Shown here one piece after another: positions 7,094-13,411 of a stretch of 13,456 nt of DNA (position 1 is its first letter; the number at the start of each line of letters is the position of its first letter). The position numbers and the translations under genes are program-made. The stretch spans positions 1 through 13,456 of the forward strand of contig DVOV01000176.1 of assembly GCA_018713375.1 (NCBI GenBank), read 5' to 3'. Below the pieces are notes generated by a model. That model saw only the letters and a program-made list of their open reading frames with translations. It had not been told where the DNA came from and ran no database searches. The stretch is from Candidatus Scatomorpha stercorigallinarum. GTDB taxonomy: Bacteria > Bacillota_A > Clostridia > Oscillospirales > Oscillospiraceae.

Positions 7094-8416
7094 ATGAGAA
7101 CACTTTATCTTGACTGCGGCATGGGCGCGGCGGGCGATATGCTGATGTCCGCGCTCTATGAGCTGGCGCCCGACCGCGAGGGCTTTTTGCGCAAAATGGC
7201 GGAGCTGGGCCTGCCCGGCGTGGAGGTGAAGCTCGCGCGCGCGGAGAGCCACGGCATCGCCGGCACGCACGCTGCCGTGACCGTACACGGCCTGGAGGAG
7301 GACGAGCACCTGCACGGCCACGAGGGGCACGGACATGGCCATGAGCAGCCCCACGAACATCCGCATGAGCACGGGCACGACCACGGGCACGAACATGAGC
7401 ATGACCACGGCCACGGGCATGTTCATGAGCACGAGCATGAGCATGAGCACGCTCACGAACACGAACACGGCCACCACCATCACGGGCCGCACCTGAGCGA
7501 CGTCCTGGCGCTCATCGGCTCGCTGCCGGTGTCCGAGCGCGTGAGGGAGGACGCCTGCGCGGTCTACCGCGCCATCGCGGAGGCCGAGGGCGAGGCGCAC
7601 GGCGCCGCGCCGGACATGGTGCACTTCCACGAGGTGGGCTCGCTGGACGCCATCGCCGACGTGGTCGGCGTCTCGCTGCTGATGGAGGCGATTGCGCCGG
7701 AGCGCGTGGTGGCCTCGCCTGTGCGCGTGGGCTATGGCACTGTGCGCTGCGCGCACGGGCTGCTGAGCGTCCCCGCGCCGGCCACGGCCTCGCTGCTCAA
7801 GGGCGTGCCCATCTATGCCGGCGCTCTGGAGGGCGAGATGTGCACCCCCACGGGCGCGGCGCTGCTGAAGCACTTCGCCACGGAGTTCGGGCACATGCCG
7901 GAGATGGAGACGGAGGCCGTCGGCGTGGGCCTGGGGACGCGCGATTTCGGCACGCCCAACTGCCTGCGCGCCTTTCTGGGCGAGAGCCGGGGCGGGCTGC
8001 CGCGCGTGAGCGAGCTCAGGTGCAACATCGACGACGCCACGCCCGAGGAGCTGGGCTTTGCCATGGACGTGCTGCTGGAAAACGGCGCGCTGGACGTGTT
8101 CACCGTGCCCATCGGCATGAAGAAAAACCGCCCCGCCACCCTTCTCTGCTGCCTTTGCACGACGGACAGGGAAGAGGAGATGGGCCGGCTGCTGCTGCGC
8201 CATACGCCCACGCTGGGCGTGCGCATCTACCGCCCGGAGCGGATGACGCTAAGCCGCGGCATCGAGACGGCGGAAACGCGCTTCGGCCCCGTGCGCGTCA
8301 AGACCGCAGAGGGCTGGGGCGTGAGCAAGCGGAAGGCGGAGTATGACGACATCGCCCGCATCGCCCGCGAAAACGGCCTCACGCTGGCCGAGGCGCGCGC
8401 TGAGGCGGAAAAGTGA
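7094..8416 (+). CDS. larC: LarC, nickel insertase for the nickel-pincer cofactor
   Basis: A 440-residue LarC, the CTP-dependent nickel insertion protein (cyclometallase) that completes the nickel-pincer cofactor. The N-terminus reads LDCGMGAAGDM as in the family. Later come HFHEVGSLDAIADVVG, GYGTVRCAHGLLSVPAPAT, EGEMCTPTGAALL, CNIDDATPEELG and a C-terminal FGPVRVK...SKRKAEYDD segment. Residues 72-133 are a low-complexity His/Glu/Gly/Asp stretch, presumably for nickel storage or delivery. In L. plantarum the gene is split into larC1/larC2 joined by programmed frameshifting. Here both parts are in one continuous frame. The ribosome site GAGGA overlaps the larB stop (7082-7086). larE, the sulfur-donating partner, does not follow. 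Confidence 0.96.
   Translation: MRTLYLDCGMGAAGDMLMSALYELAPDREGFLRKMAELGLPGVEVKLARAESHGIAGTHAAVTVHGLEEDEHLHGHEGHGHGHEQPHEHPHEHGHDHGHEHEHDHGHGHVHEHEHEHEHAHEHEHGHHHHGPHLSDVLALIGSLPVSERVREDACAVYRAIAEAEGEAHGAAPDMVHFHEVGSLDAIADVVGVSLLMEAIAPERVVASPVRVGYGTVRCAHGLLSVPAPATASLLKGVPIYAGALEGEMCTPTGAALLKHFATEFGHMPEMETEAVGVGLGTRDFGTPNCLRAFLGESRGGLPRVSELRCNIDDATPEELGFAMDVLLENGALDVFTVPIGMKKNRPATLLCCLCTTDREEEMGRLLLRHTPTLGVRIYRPERMTLSRGIETAETRFGPVRVKTAEGWGVSKRKAEYDDIARIARENGLTLAEARAEAEK
7307..7492 (+). repeat. His-rich low-complexity coding repeat in larC
   Basis: Residues 72-133 of LarC contain about 31 histidines in 62 positions, mostly as HG, HE and HD pairs ending in HHHH. The DNA is a degenerate run of CAC/CAT alternating with GAG, GGG/GGC and GAC codons, so length variation between strains is likely. 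Histidine-rich stretches are known in LarC and other nickel chaperones. Confidence 0.9.
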
Positions 8417-8420
8417 CATA

Positions 8421-8443
8421 ACGGCTTGAATGAGCCGTATTTT
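8421..8443 (+). terminator. Weak terminator hairpin after larC
   Basis: A 6-bp stem ACGGCT/AGCCGT (8421-8426 with 8433-8438) and ATTTTG follow 4 nt after the larC stop. It is weak, but it is the only candidate end for the larBC transcript. Its loop contains the -35 of the next promoter. Confidence 0.45.
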
Positions 8444-8454
8444 GCTGGTATAAT
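8426..8454 (+). promoter_or_regulatory. Promoter of the ECF sigma / anti-sigma operon
   Basis: The -35 is TTGAAT at 8426-8431, the spacer is 17 nt, and the -10 is a perfect TATAAT at 8449-8454 preceded by TG one base upstream (extended -10). Transcription would start near 8461, leaving a leader of about 75 nt. This is a housekeeping-type promoter. No second, ECF-type promoter was recognised. Confidence 0.75.
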
Positions 8455-8476
8455 CAGAACGCAAAAAATTTTTTCC

Positions 8477-8502
8477 GGGCGGTGCAATAAAACGCGCCGC
8501 CC
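8477..8502 (+). other. Leader hairpin upstream of the sigma gene
   Basis: The stem 8477-8485 with 8494-8502 (GGGCGG/CCGCCC extended by a G-U and two more pairs) encloses the loop AATAAAAC. It lies in the 5' leader after an A6T6 tract (8463-8474). There is no T tract after it. A role in leader stability is possible. I do not recognise a riboswitch. Confidence 0.4.
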
Positions 8503-8535
8503 AGGCATTATTATGGCAGTCAGGAGGTCGCGGCC

Positions 8536-9099
8536 TTGTTGATGATGCTTGGAGCTACGCTTTCCGGAGGCGGAGCGGAGGCGCTCGAACGTTGCCTTGT
8601 CCGTATGGCGGACGGGGACACAGACGCCCTTTCCGGGCTCTATGAGAGGACGCACGCGGCCATATACGGCTACGCGCTATCACTCCTGAAGAATGTACAG
8701 GACGCCGAGGACGTAATGCAGGACACCTTTGTAAAGGCGTTTCACTCCGCGGGGCAATACAAAAGCTCCGGCAAACCCATGGCCTGGCTGATGACCATCG
8801 CCCGCAACGAGGCGCTGATGCGCATCCGCGGCCGGGGGAGGACGGTCTCGATGTCCCCGGAGGACTGGCAGGAACAGTTCGCCGACCAGCCGGACGTCTC
8901 GCAGGAGGATATGCTGACACTGAAAGCCCTGCTGGAGACGCTCTCCGACGAGGAGCGGGAGATTGTCACGCTGCATGCGCTCACCGGGCTCAAGCACCGG
9001 GAGATCGCCGCCATGCTGGACCTGGCATTGCCCACTGTCCTGTCGAAGTACAACCGCGCCATAAAAAAGCTTGGGAAGTCCCTTGAGGAGGCTGAGTGA
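8536..9099 (+). CDS. ECF-type RNA polymerase sigma-70 family factor
   Basis: A 187-residue sigma factor with only regions 2 and 4. Region 2 spans about 33-98 and includes the core-binding DAEDVMQDTFVKAF and the -10-recognition part ending near AWLMTIARNEALMRIR. Region 4 spans about 130-180 with LSDEEREIVTLHALTGL and a helix-turn-helix around KHREIAAMLDLALPTVLSKYNRAIKKL. The start is the TTG at 8536, 7 nt after AGGAGGT (8522-8528). A second TTG and two ATGs follow within 9 nt, so the exact first residue is uncertain. The stop overlaps the start of the membrane anti-sigma candidate by one base (TGATG), typical of a sigma/anti-sigma pair. The regulon is unknown. Confidence 0.92.
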   Translation: MLMMLGATLSGGGAEALERCLVRMADGDTDALSGLYERTHAAIYGYALSLLKNVQDAEDVMQDTFVKAFHSAGQYKSSGKPMAWLMTIARNEALMRIRGRGRTVSMSPEDWQEQFADQPDVSQEDMLTLKALLETLSDEEREIVTLHALTGLKHREIAAMLDLALPTVLSKYNRAIKKLGKSLEEAE

Positions 9100-11129
9100 T
9101 GGACAACGAAAAGCTCGAACAGCGCATACGCGACCTGGCCGGGCACGCCGCGCCCGATAAGCTCGGCGACATACTCGCAGCCTGTCAGCAGGACGCCCGG
9201 AAAGGAACGATAATCGATATGAATACCGAAGTGAAGAAGAGGAGACCCCGTTGGACGGCCATCGTTGCCGTCGCCGCTGCCGTCGCGCTCATCTGCGCCG
9301 CCGGCTTTATAGGCTACGGCTACGGCCGCACCGCCGCCCCCACCGAGGATTCGGTGATCATGCTCGACGTCAACCCCAGCGTGTCCATCAGCGTGGACGC
9401 GGAGGAGAAGGTCCTCGCCGTCACGCCGCTGAACGCGGACGGCAACATCGTCGTCGGCGACATGGACTTCACCGGCTCCAGCCTGGACGTGACGGTGAAC
9501 GCCCTCATCGGCTCCATGCTGCTGAACGGCTATATCGACGACATCACGAACTCCATCCTGGTCACCGTTGAGAACGGCGACGCCGCCCGCGCGGCCACAT
9601 TGCAGGAGCGCGTGACGGCCCTCGTCAGCGGCGCGCTGAGCAGCGACGGCCTGCAGGCTTCCGTCATCAGCCAGACGGTCACGCAGAGCAGCGAGCTGAG
9701 CGCCCTTGCCCAGCAGTACGGCATCTCCGAGGGCAAGGCGGAGCTCATCCGCAAGGTCGTGCTGCTCGATCCCACGCTTACTTTCGAGACGCTTGCCGGG
9801 CTGAGCGTGAACGACATCTCCCTGATAGCCGACTCCCGCTCGCTGAGCGATTCCACCGTGACCCAGACCGGCTCCGCCAGCGACAAGGGCTACATCGGCG
9901 AGGAGGCCGCAAAGGCCGCCGCCTATGCCCACGCAGGCGTTTCCGCCGCGGATGTCAGCTATTCCTACGTTGATTACGACAGCGAGAACGGCATCATGGT
10001 CTACGAGGTGAAGTTCCTGGCCGGGGACGTGGAGTACGAGTACGACATCAGCGCGCTCGACGGCGCCATCGTCAAGTATGAGCGCGACCAGAGCGGCAGC
10101 GGGCTGAGCAGCCCAAACGCGAGCAGCGACTATATAGGCGAAGCCGCCGCCAAGGCCGCCGCGCTGGAACACGCGGGCCTCAGCGAGAGCGACGTCACCT
10201 GGACGAAGGCCAGCTTTGACCGCGAGAACGGCATAATGATCTATGAGATAGAATTCATCACCGCCGACGCCGAGTACGATTACGAAGTCAACGCCCTCAC
10301 GGGCGCGATCGTCAAGTCCGAGCGTGAGGTGCGCCGCGCCCCCGCCGGCAGCCAGGGCGCCGTGGCCCCGCCGGTGCAGACGGGCGCCGTCTCCATGGAC
10401 GATTACATCGGCGAAGAGGCCGCCAGGGCCGCCGTGCTGGAGCACGCGGGCGTCGCCTCTGCCGACGCCACCTGGACCAAGTGCGCGCTGGAGCGCGAGA
10501 ACGGCGTGATGGTCTATGAGCTCGATTTCTTCACGGCAGAGGCCAAGTATGACTACGAGGTGAACGCCACCAGCGGCGAGATCGTCAAGTCCGAGCGCGA
10601 GGTACGCGGCAGCGGCGCGGCCCAGGCCGGCGCGGGCACCACGGACAGCTATATCGGCGTGGACGCGGCCAAGGCCGCCGTGCTGGAGCACGCGGGCGTC
10701 GCCGCCGCCGATGCCACCTGGATAAAGACCGAGCAGGACTGGGAGCACGGCGTGATGGTCTATGACCTCGATTTCATCACGGCTGACGCCGAGTATGACT
10801 ACGAGGTGAACGCCAGCACGGGCGCGATACTCAAGTCCGAGCGCGAGGCGCGCCCCGCCGCCTCCCAGGGCGGCACCCAGACGGGCGGCGCGGCTGCCGG
10901 CGGCACTACCGCCGGGGGCTACATCGGCGAGGCCGCGGCCAAGGCCGCCGCGCTGGGCCACGCCGGCGTGGCCGAGGGCGACACCTACCAGATGAAAGTA
11001 GAGCTCGACCGCGACGACGGGGTCTATCTCTACGAGGTGGAGTTCAAGGCCGGCGGCATGGAGTATGAGTACGAGATCGACGCCTACAGCGGCGCCGTGC
11101 TCAAGGCCGAGCGCGATTACGACGACTGA
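9099..11129 (+). CDS. RsgI-like membrane anti-sigma factor candidate with five PepSY repeats
   Basis: A 676-residue membrane protein. Residues 1-50 are a short cytoplasmic region (LEQRIRDLAGHAAPDKLGDIL and the basic KKRRPRW) that could hold the sigma factor. One transmembrane helix spans about 52-73. Residues 85-190 resemble the extracytoplasmic RsgI N-terminal domain: LDVNPSVSISVD at 89-100, then TPLNADG and an ILVTV segment. From 265 on come five PepSY-type repeats starting YIG at about 265, 345, 436, 518 and 608, joined by Gly/Ser/Ala-rich linkers. The start is the ATG at 9099 with GAGGAGG (9085-9091) 7 nt upstream. No HxxxCxxC zinc anti-sigma motif is present. Pairing with the sigma gene suggests transmembrane signalling with PepSY as sensor or protease-inhibiting module. 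The signal is unknown. Confidence 0.85.
   Translation: MDNEKLEQRIRDLAGHAAPDKLGDILAACQQDARKGTIIDMNTEVKKRRPRWTAIVAVAAAVALICAAGFIGYGYGRTAAPTEDSVIMLDVNPSVSISVDAEEKVLAVTPLNADGNIVVGDMDFTGSSLDVTVNALIGSMLLNGYIDDITNSILVTVENGDAARAATLQERVTALVSGALSSDGLQASVISQTVTQSSELSALAQQYGISEGKAELIRKVVLLDPTLTFETLAGLSVNDISLIADSRSLSDSTVTQTGSASDKGYIGEEAAKAAAYAHAGVSAADVSYSYVDYDSENGIMVYEVKFLAGDVEYEYDISALDGAIVKYERDQSGSGLSSPNASSDYIGEAAAKAAALEHAGLSESDVTWTKASFDRENGIMIYEIEFITADAEYDYEVNALTGAIVKSEREVRRAPAGSQGAVAPPVQTGAVSMDDYIGEEAARAAVLEHAGVASADATWTKCALERENGVMVYELDFFTAEAKYDYEVNATSGEIVKSEREVRGSGAAQAGAGTTDSYIGVDAAKAAVLEHAGVAAADATWIKTEQDWEHGVMVYDLDFITADAEYDYEVNASTGAILKSEREARPAASQGGTQTGGAAAGGTTAGGYIGEAAAKAAALGHAGVAEGDTYQMKVELDRDDGVYLYEVEFKAGGMEYEYEIDAYSGAVLKAERDYDD
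9891..11117 (+). repeat. Five tandem PepSY-domain coding repeats
   Basis: Units begin at 9891, 10131, 10404, 10650 and 10920, that is every 80-91 codons. Each follows the pattern YIGxxAAxAAxxxHAG, then xNGxMxYExxF, xYDYEVNAxxGxIxKSERE. Units 2, 3 and 4 are most alike at the DNA level, including repeated stretches around VLEHAGV and KSEREV, which points to tandem duplication within the gene. Units 1 and 5 are the most diverged. Confidence 0.9.
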
Positions 11130-11144
11130 TAAAGGCTGTTACTG

Positions 11145-11180
11145 AAAAGCGGGGAGCTTCAGCTCCCCGCTTTTTTATTT
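11145..11180 (+). terminator. Strong intrinsic terminator after the anti-sigma gene
   Basis: The 9-bp GC-rich stem GCGGGGAGC (11149-11157) pairs with 11162-11170 around a TTCA loop, extended by AAAA/TTTT, and is followed by TTTTTTATTTT. It separates the signalling pair from the peroxide operon. The A tract on the left also lets it work, less well, on the other strand. Confidence 0.93.
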
Positions 11181-11186
11181 TCCTGC

Positions 11187-11215
11187 TTGACAAATGAAAT
11201 TAGAATGTATATAAT
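11187..11215 (+). promoter_or_regulatory. Consensus promoter of the perR operon
   Basis: TTGACA at 11187-11192 and TATAAT at 11210-11215 are separated by exactly 17 nt, a perfect housekeeping promoter. The start point would be near 11222, about 26 nt before the perR ATG. Such a strong promoter is expected to need repression, which fits the inverted repeats that overlap it. Confidence 0.9.
11200..11214. promoter_or_regulatory. PerR-box-like operator 1 (over the -10)
   Basis: TTAGAAT-G-TATATAA is a 7-1-7 inverted repeat matching 11 of 14 positions of the known PerR consensus TTATAATNATTATAA. It overlaps the -10 element, so a bound repressor would block polymerase. Confidence 0.6.
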
Positions 11216-11217
11216 AT

Positions 11218-11236
11218 TTTTAGAAATATTCTAAAA
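11218..11236. promoter_or_regulatory. PerR-box-like operator 2 (over the start point)
   Basis: TTTTAGAA-ATA-TTCTAAAA is a perfect 8-bp inverted repeat with a 3-nt centre. Read as 7-1-7 from 11220 to 11234 it also matches 11 of 14 PerR consensus positions. It lies about two helical turns (20 nt) from operator 1 and covers the predicted start of transcription. Confidence 0.7.
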
Positions 11237-11247
11237 GGCTGAGGCAC

Positions 11248-11640
11248 ATGACAAAATACGAAAAGGAGATATACCGCATCGTCAACAGCTCGCGGGATCA
11301 CATGACGGCGGAGCAGATGTTTTCTGCCCTGCGCGAGGTCTACCCGACGGTGTCGCTGGCGACGATCTACAACAACCTCAACCGCCTGTGCGAAGCGGGG
11401 CTGCTGCGGCGCATCAGCGTCGAGGGCTCGCCGGAGCGCTTCGACCGCGCGGAGAAGCACGACCACCTGGTCTGCGAGCGCTGCGGGCGGTTGGCGGACG
11501 TGAGTTTTGACGACCTGACCGCCTCGCTGCGCGCTCAGCTGGGCGAGGACTTTTCCTACTACGACCTGAAGGTGTATTACCTCTGCCCGCAGTGCCGGGC
11601 GGAGCAGTGTAAGACGGACGAGAAAGGAGAATGCGAGTGA
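11248..11640 (+). CDS. perR: PerR-like peroxide-sensing Fur-family repressor
   Basis: A 130-residue Fur-family repressor. The winged helix has [19 protein letters not shown] around 36-53. Structural zinc cysteines are C76/C79 (CERC) and C113/C116 (CPQC). All five ligands of the regulatory Fe/Mn site of Bacillus subtilis PerR have counterparts: H18 (H37), D66 (D85), H71 (H91), H73 (H93) and D84 (D104). The aspartate at the last position is the PerR-type choice rather than the Fur-type glutamate. The protein is about 15 residues shorter than B. subtilis PerR, mostly at the N-terminus. PerR proteins lose DNA binding when peroxide oxidises the site histidines. Operators over its own promoter suggest autoregulation, and the downstream rubredoxin/rubrerythrin genes are classic PerR targets. 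Confidence 0.9.
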   Translation: MTKYEKEIYRIVNSSRDHMTAEQMFSALREVYPTVSLATIYNNLNRLCEAGLLRRISVEGSPERFDRAEKHDHLVCERCGRLADVSFDDLTASLRAQLGEDFSYYDLKVYYLCPQCRAEQCKTDEKGECE

Positions 11641-12281
11641 AGTACGTATGTAAGGTCTGCGGCTACGTCTATGACGAGGAGCGCGAGGGCAAGCCGTTCG
11701 GCGAGCTGCCGGAGGACTGGCGCTGTCCCGTGTGCACCGCGCCCAAGACAGCGTTCGAGAGTGCGGGCGGCGGGCCGCAGGAGCCGGAGGCGAAGGCAAA
11801 AGCTGAGCCGGCGCCCGTAATGGAGCCGGCGGAGGAATTGCGGGAGCTGACGGCCGGGGAGCTGGCTGCGCTGTGCTCAAACCTGGCGCGCGGCTGCGAG
11901 AAGCAGTACAACGAGGGCGCGGCGGCGCTCTACCGCGAGCTGGCGGACTATTTTGCCGCCGTGACGCCGCCCGTGCCGGAGGCGGAGGTGGCGGCGCTGG
12001 CCGCCGAGCTGAAGGCGGACCTCACGCAGCGCTATCCCGCCGCCAGGGAGGCGGCCGCGGCGCAGGGCGACCGGGGCACGCTGCGCGTGTGTACCTGGGG
12101 CGAGAAGGTGACGAATATGCTCGCTTCGCTGCTGGATATGTACCGGAGCGGGGGCGAGGAGGCCTTTAAGGACAGGAAACTCTGGCTCTGCACGGTGTGC
12201 GGATTCATCTACGCCGGCGAACAGCCGCCGAAGATCTGCCCGGTGTGCAAGGTGCCGGAGTGGAAATTCGAGCGCGTTTGA
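11637..12281 (+). CDS. Protein with a rubredoxin domain at each end, possibly a degenerate rubrerythrin relative
   Basis: A 214-residue protein with two rubredoxin iron sites. The N-terminal rubredoxin (1-42) has C5/C8 and C30/C33 in [10 protein letters not shown]. The C-terminal rubrerythrin-style rubredoxin (183-214) has C185/C188 and C201/C204 with PEWKFE. An acidic Ala/Pro/Glu linker (43-68) leads to a helical middle (69-180) that looks like a shortened ferritin-like domain but has no histidine, so the ExxH ligands of a diiron site are absent. It is probably an electron carrier to the rubrerythrin downstream, which is inference. The GTG start at 11637 is preferred because GGAG at 11626-11629 lies 7 nt upstream and the protein then starts [10 protein letters not shown]. 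The ATG at 11631 is 1 nt from the site. GTGA overlaps the perR stop, so translation is coupled. Confidence 0.82.
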   Translation: MKYVCKVCGYVYDEEREGKPFGELPEDWRCPVCTAPKTAFESAGGGPQEPEAKAKAEPAPVMEPAEELRELTAGELAALCSNLARGCEKQYNEGAAALYRELADYFAAVTPPVPEAEVAALAAELKADLTQRYPAAREAAAAQGDRGTLRVCTWGEKVTNMLASLLDMYRSGGEEAFKDRKLWLCTVCGFIYAGEQPPKICPVCKVPEWKFERV

Positions 12282-12294
12282 AGGGGGCGGAAGT

Positions 12295-13338
12295 ATGAAA
12301 AAAGTTGCTGTACGCAATCTCAGGCTCTGCACAAAGGACTGCCTGTGCCTGTACGTCTGCCCCACGGGCGCGACGGACACCGAGGACAGCGTCATCGACG
12401 TGAGCAAGTGCATCGGCTGCGGCGTATGCGCCGGGGCCTGCCCCAGCGGGGCCATATCCATGGTGCCGGAGGAGTACCCGCCCCAGCAGCCGAAGGACGA
12501 GGCCGTGCTGGAAAAGACGCGCGCGCTGACGTCCAGCAAGGCGCGCGAGGAAAAAATGGCCCGTCAGCTGGCGGAGAACGCGCCGGAGGGGCTGAAGAGG
12601 CTGATGAAGGCCGCCGCCGGCTCGATGCGGCTGGTGAACGAGGACCTGCTGCGCGAGTCGCGCTATATGCTGCCGCAGAGCGCGGCGGCGCACGAGCTGC
12701 TTGAGAGGCTCGTGGCCGCGCCGCCCACGGGCTTCCCTGTGGAGGCGGCGAAGAAACTGCTGGAAATGATACCCTGTAACGAAGAAAGGAAGGAAAAAGA
12801 TATGAACAAGTACGCCGGGACCCAGACTGAGAAGAACCTCGAGGCCGCTTTCGCCGGAGAGAGCCAGGCACGCAATAAATACACCTATTTCGCCTCCGTC
12901 GCAAAAAAGGAGGGCTACGAGCAGATCGCCGCGCTGTTCCAGAAGACCGCCGACAATGAGAAGGAGCACGCGAAGATGTGGTTCAAGGAGATGAACGGCA
13001 TCGGCAATACGGCGGAAAACCTCCTGCACGCCGCGGAGGGCGAGAATTACGAGTGGACGGACATGTACGACGGCTTTGCCAAAACGGCGGAGGCCGAGGG
13101 CTTCCCCGAGCTGGCGGCCAAGTTCCGCCTGGTGGCGGCCATCGAGAAGCACCACGAGGAGCGCTACCGCGCGCTGCTGCGCAATGTGGAGATGGCCGAG
13201 GTGTTCGCCAAGAGCGAGGTCAAAGTGTGGGAGTGCCGCAACTGCGGGCACATCGTCGTCGGCGCCAGCGCGCCGGAAGTCTGCCCCACCTGCAACCATC
13301 CGCAGAGCTACTTCGAGCTCAACTGCGAGAACTATTGA
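12295..13338 (+). CDS. Ferredoxin-rubrerythrin fusion frame
   Basis: A single 347-codon frame with two parts. Residues 1-58 are a two-cluster ferredoxin: an unusual CxxxCxCxxxCP set (C12, C16, C18, C22) and a canonical CxxCxxCxxxCP set (C39, C42, C45, C49). Residues 59-169 are a helical, charged region without a known domain. Residues 170-347 are a complete 178-residue rubrerythrin. The first start has AAGGGGG 7 nt upstream. The joint reads EERKEKD, which is a purine-rich ribosome site being translated, and the rubrerythrin has its own ATG at 12802. The gene may therefore make a fusion, a separate rubrerythrin, or both. If fused, electrons could pass from the ferredoxin clusters to the rubredoxin and diiron sites to reduce peroxide. 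A lost stop codon or sequencing indel is the alternative. Confidence 0.8.
   Translation: MKKVAVRNLRLCTKDCLCLYVCPTGATDTEDSVIDVSKCIGCGVCAGACPSGAISMVPEEYPPQQPKDEAVLEKTRALTSSKAREEKMARQLAENAPEGLKRLMKAAAGSMRLVNEDLLRESRYMLPQSAAAHELLERLVAAPPTGFPVEAAKKLLEMIPCNEERKEKDMNKYAGTQTEKNLEAAFAGESQARNKYTYFASVAKKEGYEQIAALFQKTADNEKEHAKMWFKEMNGIGNTAENLLHAAEGENYEWTDMYDGFAKTAEAEGFPELAAKFRLVAAIEKHHEERYRALLRNVEMAEVFAKSEVKVWECRNCGHIVVGASAPEVCPTCNHPQSYFELNCENY
12787..12793 (+). promoter_or_regulatory. Internal ribosome binding site before rubrerythrin
   Basis: AGGAAGG sits 8 nt upstream of the ATG at 12802, inside the longer open frame. Its translation in that frame gives the run EERKEKD, unlike a conserved protein segment, which suggests the bases are kept for ribosome binding. 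Confidence 0.65.
12802..13338 (+). CDS. rbr: Rubrerythrin (internal in-frame start)
   Basis: This is a complete 178-residue rubrerythrin, a non-haem diiron peroxidase that reduces hydrogen peroxide in anaerobes. Numbering from this ATG, the diiron ligands are E20 (FAGES), E53 and H56 (NEKEH), E81/E84 (ENYEW) and E115/H118 (IEKHHE). The C-terminal rubredoxin iron site is C145/C148 and C161/C164. AGGAAGG at 12787-12793 lies 8 nt upstream, a good independent ribosome site, and the protein begins [20 protein letters not shown] as stand-alone rubrerythrins do. It shares its frame with the upstream ferredoxin part and no stop separates them. It is listed separately because it is probably also made on its own. 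Confidence 0.82.
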   Translation: MNKYAGTQTEKNLEAAFAGESQARNKYTYFASVAKKEGYEQIAALFQKTADNEKEHAKMWFKEMNGIGNTAENLLHAAEGENYEWTDMYDGFAKTAEAEGFPELAAKFRLVAAIEKHHEERYRALLRNVEMAEVFAKSEVKVWECRNCGHIVVGASAPEVCPTCNHPQSYFELNCENY

Positions 13339-13346
13339 GGCGCAAC

Positions 13347-13381
13347 AAAAAAGGGGAAAGCCCGCGGGCTTTCCCCTTTTT
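13347..13381. terminator. Bidirectional intrinsic terminator
   Basis: GGGGAAAGCCC (13353-13363) is complementary to 13366-13376, flanked by AAAAAA on the left and TTTTT on the right. The stem is at least 10 bp with a CGCG loop. It ends the peroxide operon and, read on the other strand, would end a convergent gene. Confidence 0.93.
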
Positions 13382-13383
13382 CT

Positions 13384-13410
13384 GCCCGGCGGGAGCCGGG
13401 TGCTTTTTTT
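13384..13410 (+). terminator. Second terminator with T7 tract
   Basis: CCCGGC (13385-13390) pairs with GCCGGG (13395-13400) around GGGA, with a G-U pair outside, and TTTTTTT follows at 13404-13410. This gives the + strand a back-up terminator. Confidence 0.75.
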
Positions 13411-13411
13411 A

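Noticed and set aside
7307..7492. Possible tandem-repeat array or CRISPR-like pattern
   Set aside because: The periodicity is 6 bases (two codons) inside the larC frame and encodes a histidine-rich tract. There are no constant repeats with unique spacers.
8742..10961. 739-codon open frame on the minus strand
   Set aside because: It lies antisense to the sigma and PepSY genes, its protein is His/Ala/Gly/Arg-rich low complexity, and it mirrors the repeat structure of the + strand gene. It is a GC-driven shadow.
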